DNA from: Sinorhizobium mexicanum
GTDB lineage: Bacteria > Pseudomonadota > Alphaproteobacteria > Rhizobiales > Rhizobiaceae
Length of the DNA stretch: 64,000 bases
Assembly (NCBI RefSeq): GCF_013488225.1
Contig: NZ_CP041239.1
Span: 372,001-436,000, forward strand
Direction: 5' to 3'
Part shown: positions 54,217 to 62,957 of the stretch, piece after piece
Numbering within the stretch: position 1 is the first letter of the stretch
How the letters are laid out: every line of letters begins with the position of its first letter
Made by a program: the position numbers and the translations under genes
Notes under the pieces: generated by a model
Databases searched by the model: none
What the model was told of the DNA's origin: nothing
What the model saw: only the letters and a program-made list of their open reading frames with translations

Positions 54217-55016
54217 CAGCGGGGCTCCATTTTTTGACCCTCCGGAATGCTCTTGACCTCAGCGCTGAAGAACCTCTCCCGCCTGGCCTGGGCCAGGTCC
54301 TTGTCGGTCTGCTCCGTCTGAAGCCAGGTTCCCATCATCGTCATCTGCTGGGAAACGAGACCGCGGAGCTTCTGAATCTGCGCGACCTGTTGGGCCGCGA
54401 TTTGATGCCCCACCTGCAGGGCCTTCATCTGCCCGTCGGCTGTCTCGGACATCGAGCGCAACGAGGACATCGTGGTGTCCTCGTTATCGAACTGCTCGGC
54501 CGTAAGGCTCGCTGCCTTCAGCGTGCTGGCGATCGTGTCGCGATTGGTGTCCGACCAAGACTGATAAGTTGAGGAGAACGTTTCGCTATTTGGCAGGTTC
54601 GTCTTGAGATCGGCATAGCTCTGAAATCGTTGCTGCAGCACGTCGTCGGCGTTGCTCATGGAAAAGGCGATGCTCTGCCCCTGATCGACGATGCTGCGGA
54701 GCTGATTGAGATCGCTCTCGACCTGCCCCCACATATGCGACGGGAGCGTGGCCGTGTTCTGCAGCAAGTTCTGATAGATGTTCAGCTGCGTTTCGATCTG
54801 TTGTCCGAGCTGGCTGATCTGGGTGAGCTGGTTCTGGATCTGCTCGCCAGATTGGCCGACAAGCGAGACCAGTTCGCCGTTGTTCAGCACTTGCGTCCAC
54901 TCTGTCGCCGCCCCGGTCGCCGTGCCGGCTCGGACCGGCGCTCCCGATCCCACCGCGACCGTCACAGCAATCATGGTGACAAGCCATTTATTCGAAGTTG
55001 AGCAGCGATGCGGCAT
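54213..55016 (-). CDS. trbJ: TrbJ, VirB5-like pilus protein
   Basis: 267 residues from ATG 55014-55016 (GAGGAG ahead), 29 bases inside the trbE end; the longer frame only shadows trbE. Signal peptide MPHRCSTSNKWLVTMIAVTV AVGSGAPVRA, then long helices rich in Gln (EQIQNQLTQISQLGQQIETQ). Minor pilus or tip component by homology with VirB5. Confidence 0.92.
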   Translation of the reverse strand: MPHRCSTSNKWLVTMIAVTVAVGSGAPVRAGTATGAATEWTQVLNNGELVSLVGQSGEQIQNQLTQISQLGQQIETQLNIYQNLLQNTATLPSHMWGQVESDLNQLRSIVDQGQSIAFSMSNADDVLQQRFQSYADLKTNLPNSETFSSTYQSWSDTNRDTIASTLKAASLTAEQFDNEDTTMSSLRSMSETADGQMKALQVGHQIAAQQVAQIQKLRGLVSQQMTMMGTWLQTEQTDKDLAQARRERFFSAEVKSIPEGQKMEPRW

Positions 55017-57444
55017 CGTGAACTCCTCTCGTTTGAAGCCAGTGGATCGGCCAGTCGCGGCCATGTTCGGAATTGAGCGCACGGATGCGCTTGAGGTCTT
55101 CCTTGCCGGAGGCGCCGACGAAGCTGAGCGCCAGCGGCCCGAGCGCCATATCAAATAGCCGTCGACCTTCAGGGGTGACGACGTAGTATTCGCGCTTGGG
55201 AATCGCATTCGATACGATCTCGATCTGCCGCTCGTTGAATCCGATCCGCTCGTAGAACTCGCGAGTTCCAGGCTCTCTGGCGGCACCATTCGGGAGGCAG
55301 ATTTTTGTTGGGCAGGATTCCTTCAGCACGTCGATTATCCCGGAGCGCTCGGCGTCCGAGATCGACTGTGTGGCGAGCACGACCGCGCAATTGGATTTCC
55401 GCAGCACTTTCAGCCATTCGCGGATCTTGCTGCGGAACACCGGATGGCCGAGCATCAACCAGGCCTCATCCAGAACGATCAGGCTCGGGGAGCCATCGAG
55501 GCGCTTCTCGATCCGCCGGAACAGATAAGTCAGCACGGGCACGAGATTGCGCTCGCCCATGTTCATCAGCTGCTCTATCTCAAAGGTCTGGAAGGCACCG
55601 AGCGTCAGACCGTCCTCGTCGGCATCGAGAAGCTGTCCCATGGGACCGTCAACGGTATAGTGATGCAGCGCGTCCTTGATCTCGCGCATCTGCACGCCGC
55701 TCACGAAATCCGAAAGCGATCGTCCGGGTGCGCTGGCCATCAAACCGACCTGTCGGGAAATGGCGTTGCGATGGTCAGGCGTGACGCTGACGCCTTGGAG
55801 GGCGACCAGCATCTCGATCCATTCCGTCGCCCAGGCCCGATCAGGCTCACTTTCGAGATCTGACAACGGGCAGAAGGCCAGCACCTTCCCCTCGTCCGCA
55901 TTGTCGCCCCCGATCTCGTAGTGATCGCCGTGCGCGGCGAGCGTCAGGGGCAGGAGCGAGTTTCCCTTGTCGAAGGCGAAGATTTGGGCGCGCTCGTAAC
56001 GCCGGAACTGTGCGGCAATCAGCGCCAGCAGCGTGGATTTGCCCGAACCCGTCGGACCGAAGATCAGCGTGTGACCGACATCATCGACGTGCAGGTTCAG
56101 CCGGAATGGCGTCGAGCCGCTGGCAACCTGCATCAGCGGCGGAGAATTGGGAGGATAGAAAGGGCAAGGTGCGGCCGGGCTTCCCGACCACACGGAGTTC
56201 AGCGGAATGAGATCGGCGAGATTGCGGGTGTTGATCAGCGGCTCGCGGATATTGCAATACCAGTTGCCTGGCAAGCTCCCGAGATAGGCCTCGGTCGCGT
56301 TGAGCGTTTCGATCCTCGACCCAAATCCTTCGGCCTGAATCAGCCGGCGAATAGCCTCGGCTTTTTCCCGCAACGCTTCGCGATCGCTCTCGAAGAGGAT
56401 GATGACGGGCGTGTAGTAGCCATAGGCGACCAACTGCGACGAGGCCTGCGCAATCGCGTCCTCCGTCTCGGCCACCATCGTCATGGCGTCCTGGTCGACT
56501 GACCGACTTTGCGTTTGAAACAGCTGATCGAAGAACGGCCGGACTTTCTGCTGCCACTTCTTGCGCGTGCGTTCGAGTTTCTGACGCGCCTCTTCCGCAT
56601 CGAGGAAGATGAAGCGCGACGACCAGCGATAGGTCAAAGGCATCAGGTCGAGGCTGTTGAGGATCCCTGGCCAGCTCTCAGCGGGGAGCCCGTCGATCGC
56701 CACGACACCGAGAAAACGGTTCTCGACTTTCGGGGTCAGCCCATGCTCGAGTTCAGCGGTCGCGATCCAGTCGAGATACATAGCAGCATCCGGCAGCCGG
56801 ATCGGGTGGTTCTCGCCGGTGATGCAGAATCGGATGAATTGGAGCAATTCGTCATAGCGGGCGACACGCTCCCCTCCCCTCTCGGCGACCTCGCGCGTTT
56901 CCATGCGCCGGATCGAAAGGGTATTCGCAAAATATTGCTCGATCTCGCGGATGGCGTTCTTGAAGATGAAAAGCACCGTGTCGGCATAGGTCTTCTTGCG
57001 GCTCTCCTCGTCGGAATAGATGTATTTGTTGAGAGCCGTCCTTTTGGACTCCAGCGGCCGATAAGTCAGGATCAGCGCGTGTTTGCTCTCGAAATGGCCT
57101 CGCTCGCGCGTGAAATGCGCCCGCCGCTCGGCGTCGATCGCGCGCGTGACAGCATCGGGGAAGTGGCAACGCTCTTCGGAAGGATAATCGAACGTTGGAA
57201 TACGGATGGCCTCGACCTGGATCATCCAGCCGCTTCCGAGCCGCGACAGGATGGCGTTAATCTGGCGCGACAGTTCGCTGCGCTCGAGGTCGGTGGCGCT
57301 TTCGGAGTCCGGACCGGCAAAATACCAGCCGGCCATCAGGCTGCCGTCCTTCAGCAAGAGAACGCCGTTGTCGACCAGACCGGCATAGGGGACGAGATCC
57401 GCGAAGGATGGCCCGGTGGCCCGGAAGCGTTTGAGAGCGACCAT
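54988..57444 (-). CDS. trbE: TrbE, VirB4-like ATPase
   Basis: 818 residues, usual for the family. N-terminal CagE/VirB4 domain (ATGPSFADLVPYAGLVDNGV, LLLKDGSLMAGWYFAGPDSE) and a C-terminal AAA domain: TLIFGPTGSGKSTLLALIAA (Walker A), SLIVLDEAWLMLGHPVFRSK (Walker B) and VVLATQSISDAERSG. It powers pilus assembly and substrate transfer at the inner membrane. Confidence 0.95.
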   Translation of the reverse strand: MVALKRFRATGPSFADLVPYAGLVDNGVLLLKDGSLMAGWYFAGPDSESATDLERSELSRQINAILSRLGSGWMIQVEAIRIPTFDYPSEERCHFPDAVTRAIDAERRAHFTRERGHFESKHALILTYRPLESKRTALNKYIYSDEESRKKTYADTVLFIFKNAIREIEQYFANTLSIRRMETREVAERGGERVARYDELLQFIRFCITGENHPIRLPDAAMYLDWIATAELEHGLTPKVENRFLGVVAIDGLPAESWPGILNSLDLMPLTYRWSSRFIFLDAEEARQKLERTRKKWQQKVRPFFDQLFQTQSRSVDQDAMTMVAETEDAIAQASSQLVAYGYYTPVIILFESDREALREKAEAIRRLIQAEGFGSRIETLNATEAYLGSLPGNWYCNIREPLINTRNLADLIPLNSVWSGSPAAPCPFYPPNSPPLMQVASGSTPFRLNLHVDDVGHTLIFGPTGSGKSTLLALIAAQFRRYERAQIFAFDKGNSLLPLTLAAHGDHYEIGGDNADEGKVLAFCPLSDLESEPDRAWATEWIEMLVALQGVSVTPDHRNAISRQVGLMASAPGRSLSDFVSGVQMREIKDALHHYTVDGPMGQLLDADEDGLTLGAFQTFEIEQLMNMGERNLVPVLTYLFRRIEKRLDGSPSLIVLDEAWLMLGHPVFRSKIREWLKVLRKSNCAVVLATQSISDAERSGIIDVLKESCPTKICLPNGAAREPGTREFYERIGFNERQIEIVSNAIPKREYYVVTPEGRRLFDMALGPLALSFVGASGKEDLKRIRALNSEHGRDWPIHWLQTRGVHDAASLLNFE

Positions 57445-57456
57445 GCTAGGTCCCCC

Positions 57457-57756
57457 TCAATACCGTCGCCAAGGCGAGGTTGTCGCCTTGTAGCAGGGCT
57501 TGTACGAGATATGGCGGATATAGACCTGCCGCATGAGCGGGTCCGACTTCGCCATCATCCGGAGCAGCCCGACGATCACGATCCAGACGGCGATCCCGAA
57601 GAGCGCGGAGTAGACTGTCAGGACCACGAAAATCAGGATGACTGCGGCGAGACCTGTGAGCAGGACTAGTTCCCGGTCCGCACCAATCAGCAGGTTCGGA
57701 CGCGAAAGCGCGCGGTGGATGCGGTTGCGCTGGAGACCGGACAGGGACTCAGCCAT
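57457..57756 (-). CDS. trbD: TrbD, VirB3-like protein
   Basis: 99 residues from ATG 57754-57756, overlapping the trbC stop. Two adjacent membrane segments (about 30-75, [20 protein letters not shown] and [20 protein letters not shown]) flanked by [19 protein letters not shown] and [15 protein letters not shown]. Partner of TrbE. Confidence 0.92.
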   Translation of the reverse strand: MAESLSGLQRNRIHRALSRPNLLIGADRELVLLTGLAAVILIFVVLTVYSALFGIAVWIVIVGLLRMMAKSDPLMRQVYIRHISYKPCYKATTSPWRRY

Positions 57757-58135
57757 CAGCCCCCTCCCCTCCTCCATTCGGTTGCATGACGGTGACCCGA
57801 TCACCGGTCAGGCCGATCGACGCGCCTGTCGCACCGAAAAGGCCCACAATTTGGGTAGCGCCAAGAAGAATGCCGGCGACGAGAACGACGTACATCAGCC
57901 GCCGCGCGAAATCGTTCAACTCGCCGCCGAAAATCAGCATGCCGCCCGCTATCGCGACCGCGGCAAGCGCAATGTACCCAGCGACAGGACCGGTGATTGA
58001 CTCTTGGATCTGCTGGAGAGGCCCCTCCCAGGGAAGCCCGCCGCCACCTGAGCTCGCAAGCGCTGGCGCGATCGAGGCAAAGATGAGCGGAGCTGCTAAC
58101 AGCGCGCTAGAGATATTCTTGTTCTTACGCGACAT
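57749..58135 (-). CDS. trbC: TrbC, conjugative pilin (VirB2-like)
   Basis: 128 residues from ATG 58133-58135, eleven bases inside the trbB end. Leader ending APALASS, then a pilin core with two hydrophobic helices ([40 protein letters not shown]). In RP4 the pilin is cleaved and made circular by TraF, which is present here. Confidence 0.92.
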   Translation of the reverse strand: MSRKNKNISSALLAAPLIFASIAPALASSGGGGLPWEGPLQQIQESITGPVAGYIALAAVAIAGGMLIFGGELNDFARRLMYVVLVAGILLGATQIVGLFGATGASIGLTGDRVTVMQPNGGGEGADG

Positions 58136-59102
58136 GCCGCGCCTCCTGTTCTTCCGTGAGCTGGTCAGATTCGATTTCGTATTGGCCACCTGCAAAGCGT
58201 TCGACCTGGATGACGTCGCGAACGCGCCGCCCACGCGGCGTCCGCTCTATCGATATGATGAGATCGACCGCTTCTCCGATCACCTCGTGCATGGGCTGGT
58301 GGCTCGCTTCGGCCGTTAGTTGCTCAAGACGGCGGAGCGCTGACATGGCGGTGTTTGAGTGGATCGTTGCCACGCCACCCGGATGGCCGGTGTTCCAGGC
58401 CTTGAGCAATGTGAGGGCAGCACCGTCGCGGACCTCGCCCACTACAATCCGGTCAGGGCGCAGGCGCATGGTGCTCTTCAGCAACCGCGCCATATCAACC
58501 GTATCGCTGGTGTGCAGAAGCACCGCGTTTTCGGCCGCGCACTGAATTTCGGCTGTATCTTCGAGAATGACGAGCCGGTCTTCTGGTGCGCTCTTCACGA
58601 TCTCCTGGATCACTGCATTTGCGAGGGTCGTCTTGCCGGAGCCGGTCCCACCGGAAATGATGATGTTCAGACGCGAGGCGATTGCGCTGCGGATCGTCGT
58701 AGCTTGGGCCTCGGTCATGACGGCAGAGCGAACATAATCATCGAGCGGGATTAAGCGCGATGCGCGGCGACGAATCGTAAAGGCGGGCTTCGTGACCACT
58801 GGCGGCAAAAGGCCCTCGAAGCGATGCCCGCCGATCGGGAGTTCGCCGGAAATGATGGGTTGGTCGGTATCCACCTCGGATTGGAGCGCGTGAGCAACCG
58901 TTCCGATCACCATTTCCGCCGCTGCCGACGACATCTCGCCCGCCGGTGCGACGCCGTGGCCAAGCCGTTCAATGAACAGCTTTCCGTCCGGATTTAGCAT
59001 GATCTCGGTGACGCTCGGATCATCCAAGGCAACGCAGAGCTGGTCGCCAAGCGCTTCTTGAAGCTTGCGCAGGAGTCGAGGATGGGATCGAAGCTGTGTC
59101 AC
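58125..59102 (-). CDS. trbB: TrbB, VirB11-like ATPase
   Basis: 325 residues from GTG 59102, with AAGGAG seven bases ahead and ten bases after the traI stop; eight more codons from ATG 59126 are possible. PulE/VirB11 motifs: [20 protein letters not shown] (Walker A), [20 protein letters not shown] (Asp box), [24 protein letters not shown] and [13 protein letters not shown] (His box). Hexameric ATPase at the base of the channel. Confidence 0.95.
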   Translation of the reverse strand: MTQLRSHPRLLRKLQEALGDQLCVALDDPSVTEIMLNPDGKLFIERLGHGVAPAGEMSSAAAEMVIGTVAHALQSEVDTDQPIISGELPIGGHRFEGLLPPVVTKPAFTIRRRASRLIPLDDYVRSAVMTEAQATTIRSAIASRLNIIISGGTGSGKTTLANAVIQEIVKSAPEDRLVILEDTAEIQCAAENAVLLHTSDTVDMARLLKSTMRLRPDRIVVGEVRDGAALTLLKAWNTGHPGGVATIHSNTAMSALRRLEQLTAEASHQPMHEVIGEAVDLIISIERTPRGRRVRDVIQVERFAGGQYEIESDQLTEEQEARHVA

Positions 59103-59112
59103 GGATGTCTCC

Positions 59113-59739
59113 TTACGCTGCTTCACTACGGCGGCCGGTGATCTGAGAGCGATAGTTGGCGGGCCGGAGCTTCTGGAATGTGCTGGTGTCGGCGAGTAGC
59201 GTTCCCGCCACGGCCGTCGTCACGCCGATTTTCTTGGGCTCACTCAACCGCTGCAGCGGCCAACCAACACGACCGAGAATCCGCTCGAAGCGGAGATCAG
59301 TTACGGTGACGATTTCGGTGAAGCCGTTCGCCATCGACCATTCGACGATTCCCGCGAACATGGTGAGCGTCGCCTCGTGAATGGAACCGTCTCCCCTACC
59401 CTCAGCGAGGGAGGTGTCCACGCAGAAGCGCGAGCTCTCGACCATGGAGGAATGGGCAGCGAGTTGGCCGTTAGGAAGTAGCGAAGGGAAAACGTCCGCC
59501 AACATTGTGCGGCCAAGCGCAGGAAGTAGGCGGGCACATCCCGCCACGCGACCGTTGCTCGAAACGGCCAGAATGTAGGTCGGCTGAAGTTCGTCGAACG
59601 CGTCCGATTCGCAGCCGTCCGCAACATTGACTTCCCAGCCCAACCGGTCGGAAAAGACCCGGGCACGCAGTTGGTGATGGCTGTGGAGGAGTCGGGTTTC
59701 TTCTGTATTCCGCGGCTTCGAAATCGCGAGAATCTGCAT
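59113..59739 (-). CDS. traI: TraI, N-acyl-homoserine lactone synthase
   Basis: 208 residues. LuxI-family residues are all visible: QLRARVFSDRLGWEV (Arg, Phe, Trp), ESDAFDELQPTYIL (Asp pair), VAGCARLLPALG and MVESSRFCVD (Glu, Arg). It makes the autoinducer for TraR. First gene of the trb operon; GGAG is seven bases ahead of the ATG. Two LuxR-box-like sites lie 61 and 148 bases upstream, so positive feedback is likely. Confidence 0.95.
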   Translation of the reverse strand: MQILAISKPRNTEETRLLHSHHQLRARVFSDRLGWEVNVADGCESDAFDELQPTYILAVSSNGRVAGCARLLPALGRTMLADVFPSLLPNGQLAAHSSMVESSRFCVDTSLAEGRGDGSIHEATLTMFAGIVEWSMANGFTEIVTVTDLRFERILGRVGWPLQRLSEPKKIGVTTAVAGTLLADTSTFQKLRPANYRSQITGRRSEAA

Positions 59740-59799
59740 GAATTTCTCCGTCGTTGTTGGGCGGCGGGGAAATCAGCACGAATCGGAATCGGGCGGCAG

Positions 59800-59815
59800 T
59801 TGTAGGATCCTACAA
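59800..59815. promoter_or_regulatory. LuxR-box palindrome upstream of traI
   Basis: TTGTAGGATCCTACAA, a perfect 16-base palindrome 61 bases before traI. It equals the Vibrio lux box core (CTGTAGGATCGTACAG) in all but three positions, unlike the Ti tra box (GTGCAGATCTGCAC core). Probable TraR binding site. Confidence 0.7.
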
Positions 59816-59886
59816 GGTGGCTGGAACGAGTAGGGCGTTGCGCAGCGTCAACGTCTGCCTTTGCGGACCCGAAGGCCCACTTGCGT

Positions 59887-59902
59887 CTTGTAGGATTCAC
59901 AG
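59887..59902 (+). promoter_or_regulatory. second LuxR-box-like site between traI and repA
   Basis: CTTGTAGGATTCACAG shares the TTGTAGGAT arm of the traI palindrome and is 15/16 identical to the inverted site between traC and traA (39563-39578). It is 641 bases before repA and could serve either divergent operon. Confidence 0.5.
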
Positions 59903-60485
59903 GAGAACAATTCGGGTCCATCGAGGGTCGTGATCCGCGCCTAACCCTCAGAGGACAAATACAAATTTGCGAAAAGAATCCTGCGGGTTCATCTGAGAAC
60001 GCTGGATCTTTTCAACTCATTGTTAATCCCAATCTTCTGGACGGTCAGAAGAATCACCTTCATCTTTGCGGCTCATGGCCTGTAACGGACAGTAGGCCGC
60101 CAAGAGGGGCAGATGGTGATAGCAAATCGAGCAGAACCAATTGTTCGGTCCAAGGAAGAAGTTGGCAGTAAAATTATGTGCCAAGCCTGCTCTCTGTCAG
60201 GGCAACCGCAGCAACTCAGAACTCGAATTTATCCACCAGGACTGAGTCGGGTGAGTCGCGCGGAGGAATATGACCGCTATTTCGCAGTGACGTTCGTAGC
60301 CGGGCGAACGGCCGTATTTCTCCCCTGGAAAAGTGCTGGCGCCTAGCGGAGCGAAAGCGGCCATCTAAGTGCCTGGGAATAAAGGAGAAACACGCGTGTT
60401 TTGCCGGCGAGCAGGGGCCGCTCGGGACGCGGTATTAACCCTTTGTTAACTCTATATTCCTTGTCAGCCGGCGAGAATCGCACAT
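59903..60485. other. repA upstream region
   Basis: About 580 bases with no convincing gene (a 77-codon rightward frame at 60113 lacks a ribosome site). AT-rich stretches near 60435-60465 (GTTAACTCTATATTCC) are likely promoter material for repABC. I found no sequence that clearly fits the repABC parS pattern. Confidence 0.4.
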
Positions 60486-60533
60486 AATAACGATTATGTC
60501 GGCTCTCGGGCCGAAAAACCGTTATTCGAGAGC
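60486..60533 (+). promoter_or_regulatory. two interleaved inverted repeats directly upstream of repA
   Basis: AATAACG (60486) pairs with CGTTATT (60520) and GCTCTCG (60502) with CGAGAGC (60527). The second arms are adjacent, so the pairs cross each other like an H-type pseudoknot or form two overlapping operators. Ten bases follow before the repA ATG. RepA/RepB autorepression or translational control are both possible. Confidence 0.55.
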
Positions 60534-60542
60534 TCCCTTGCA

Positions 60543-61766
60543 ATGAACGCTAATTCGCCGTCCATCGCTCCCGCACAGCCGATGCATTTCGAGGATCTCA
60601 TCCTCGAACAGGGCGATCTGATTTCGAAGAAACTGCATCTTTTAAGCATGCAGCAGTTCCCGCCGAATGCCAAGAAACTGCTTCGCCAGTTCTCACTTTC
60701 GGAAGTGGCGCAGTTCCTGGGCGTCTCGCAGAGCACGCTGAAGAAACTCCATCTTGAGGGAAAAGGCCCCCTCCCCCAGACATCGTCGTCGGGTCGCCGT
60801 TCTTATAGTGCCGAGCAGATGGCGGAACTGCGTCAGTATCTCGATCAGCATGGACGATCGGAAGCCAGGAACTACGTGCCGCACCGTCGGCCGGGCGAAA
60901 AGCTCCAGGTCATTGCCGTTGTCAATTTCAAGGGTGGTTCGGGCAAGACGACGACGGCCGCCCATCTCGCGCAGTACATGGCGTTGACCGGGCACCGTGT
61001 CTTGGCGGTGGACCTCGACCCGCAGGCGTCGCTTTCGTCGCTTCACGGCTTTCAGCCCGAGCTCGACATGTCGCCCTCGCTCTATGAGGCGCTCAGGTAT
61101 GACGATCAACGCCGATCGATCAGCGAGATCATCCAGCCTACCAATTTCCCGGGCCTCGATATCGTGCCTGCGAACCTCGAACTTCAGGAGTACGAGTACG
61201 ACACGCCGCTTGCGATGTCGAACAAGAGCTCGAACGATGGCAAAACCTTCTTCACGCGGATTTCGCGCGCGCTGGCGGAAGTCGACGGCCGCTATGACGT
61301 TGTCGTCATCGACTGCCCTCCCCAGCTCGGCTATCTCACGATCACAGCGCTGACTGCGGCGACGAGCGTCCTGATCACGATCCATCCGCAGATGCTCGAC
61401 GTCATGTCAATGGGCCAGTTCCTTTTGATGCTGGGCGGGATCCTAAAGCCGATCCGGGATGCGGGCGCTGCGGTCAACCTCGAATGGTATCGCTACCTGA
61501 TCACCCGGTACGAGCCAACGGACGGGCCGCAGGCGCAGATGGTGGGCTTCATGCAAACCTTGTTCCACCAGTTTGTGCTGAAGAACCAGATGCTGAAATC
61601 GACAGCGGTTTCGGACGCCGGCATCACCAAGCAGACACTCTACGAAGTCGACAAGAGCCAGATGACGCGGTCCACCTATGAGCGTGCGATGGACTCCTTG
61701 AACGCAGTCAACGCCGAGATCGCCGAACTCGTCCATGCCTCCTGGGGCAGGAAGGTTGTCAATTGA
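60543..61766 (+). CDS. repA: RepA, ParA-family partition ATPase
   Basis: 407 residues. A DNA-binding N-terminus (FSLSEVAQFLGVSQSTLKKL) and a ParA/Soj ATPase: IAVVNFKGGSGKTTTAAHLA (deviant Walker A), VLAVDLDPQASLSSLHGFQP, YDVVVIDCPPQLGYLTITAL. Works with RepB for segregation and represses the operon. Length is typical. First gene of repABC, divergent from traI-trb as in Ti plasmids. Confidence 0.96.
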   Translation: MNANSPSIAPAQPMHFEDLILEQGDLISKKLHLLSMQQFPPNAKKLLRQFSLSEVAQFLGVSQSTLKKLHLEGKGPLPQTSSSGRRSYSAEQMAELRQYLDQHGRSEARNYVPHRRPGEKLQVIAVVNFKGGSGKTTTAAHLAQYMALTGHRVLAVDLDPQASLSSLHGFQPELDMSPSLYEALRYDDQRRSISEIIQPTNFPGLDIVPANLELQEYEYDTPLAMSNKSSNDGKTFFTRISRALAEVDGRYDVVVIDCPPQLGYLTITALTAATSVLITIHPQMLDVMSMGQFLLMLGGILKPIRDAGAAVNLEWYRYLITRYEPTDGPQAQMVGFMQTLFHQFVLKNQMLKSTAVSDAGITKQTLYEVDKSQMTRSTYERAMDSLNAVNAEIAELVHASWGRKVVN

Positions 61767-61822
61767 AAAGCGTAAACTTCAGCGGGACGGCCCGGTAGAT
61801 CGAAGGCAAACGGAGCAGGCAG

Positions 61823-62803
61823 ATGGCGAGAAAGAACCTACTGGCGGGACTGGTAGACGCAGCGGAAATCCCGCATGCAGACGTTGCGCCCGCCTATCCG
61901 ATGCGCGGCGCCTCGAAGAGCATGGTGCGCTCGCTCGACGAGTTGTCGCGCCAGGCCGAGAAATTTCTCGAAGGAGAAACAGTCGTCGAGCTCGACCCTG
62001 ACACACTCGATAGTTCGTTCGTCTCTGATCGCATGGACGATAATCCCGGGCAGTTCGAGGAATTGAAGCAGGCGATCGCCGAGCGCGGGCAGGATACGCC
62101 TATCCTTGTGCGCCCTCACCCGTCGGCAGCCGACCGTTACCAGATCGTCTTTGGACATCGCCGCGCCCGCGTTGCCCGTGAGCTCGGCCGCAAGGTCAAG
62201 GCGGTCGTTAAGGCGCTGGATGACCGTACCCACGTCATCGCCCAGGGTCAGGAAAACTCGGCGCGCGCCAACCTCTCCTTTATCGAACGGGCGAACTTCG
62301 CCTCGCACCTCGAGAAGCTTGGCTACGACCGGACAATCATAGGATCGGCGCTTGCTGCCAATGCGGCCGCCATCTCAAAAATGATCGCCGTAACGGATCG
62401 TATTCCCGAAGAGACAATCGCAAGGATAGGGCCCTGCCCGGCAGTCGGCCGAGAACGCTGGGTCGAGCTGTCATTGCTTGTGGGCAAAACCGCCAACGAA
62501 GAGAAGGTGAAGGCGATCGTCTCCGATCCCTCCTTCGACAAACTGAGCACCGAAGAACGTTTCAATGCCCTGTTTTCTGGTCTGAACAGCGCGGCGAAGC
62601 CTGTCCGGAAGACAACTCCCAAGATCATGGAGAACTGGCAACCGACGGACAAGACCGTCTCCGCTAAGTATTCGAACTCCGGCAAGGCTTTTGCCTTGTC
62701 GATGAAATCAAGGAATGCCGGCCCTTTTGGTCGGTATCTCGCAGACAACCTGGACCGGCTCTATGCCGAGTTCCTGGTGCAGGGTAATCGGAAGGAAGAC
62801 TGA
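61823..62803 (+). CDS. repB: RepB, ParB-family centromere-binding protein
   Basis: 326 residues from ATG 61823. ParB domain: SFVSDRMDDNPGQFEELKQA, ERGQDTPILVRPHPSAADRY, FGHRRARVARELGRKVKAV, QENSARANLSFIERANFASH, then a helix-turn-helix (YDRTIIGSALAANAAAISKM). Binds parS and stimulates RepA. It follows repA by 56 bases. Confidence 0.96.
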   Translation: MARKNLLAGLVDAAEIPHADVAPAYPMRGASKSMVRSLDELSRQAEKFLEGETVVELDPDTLDSSFVSDRMDDNPGQFEELKQAIAERGQDTPILVRPHPSAADRYQIVFGHRRARVARELGRKVKAVVKALDDRTHVIAQGQENSARANLSFIERANFASHLEKLGYDRTIIGSALAANAAAISKMIAVTDRIPEETIARIGPCPAVGRERWVELSLLVGKTANEEKVKAIVSDPSFDKLSTEERFNALFSGLNSAAKPVRKTTPKIMENWQPTDKTVSAKYSNSGKAFALSMKSRNAGPFGRYLADNLDRLYAEFLVQGNRKED

Positions 62804-62806
62804 CGC

Positions 62807-62862
62807 AAAAGAAAAAGGCCCCCAGACGGTAACCATCGTGGAAGCCTCTCTCATCGTTTAGC
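62807..62862 (-). ncRNA. incA: ctRNA, antisense RNA controlling repC
   Basis: In the repB-repC gap the minus strand has TTGACT (62897-62892), 17 bases, GATTCT (62874-62869), and then about 55 bases ending in a hairpin (AGGCTTCC...GGGGGCCT, 62847-62816) followed by TTTTTCTTTT. This is the standard place and form of the repABC counter-transcribed RNA, which limits RepC synthesis and causes incompatibility. Transcript ends are estimates. Confidence 0.75.
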
Positions 62863-62957
62863 AGCCTGAGAATCGCATTTCCATGAATCGCAGTCAAGAG
62901 TCTTTGGCACCGGAACGGGTGAGCGGACGTCTTTTGCCTAAAGATAGGTGAAAGAAG

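Noticed and set aside
54213..55289. 358-codon frame for trbJ
   Set aside because: The first 91 codons lie within trbE; the ATG with a good ribosome site and signal peptide is at 55016.
59837..59852. GTTGCGCAGCGTCAAC as a parS site of repABC
   Set aside because: Only the outer four bases are symmetric and the central GC is out of place against the repABC parS pattern GTTNNCNGCNGNNAAC as I recall it.
60113..60346. 77-codon frame upstream of repA
   Set aside because: No ribosome site, no family, and it lies within the control region of two divergent operons.
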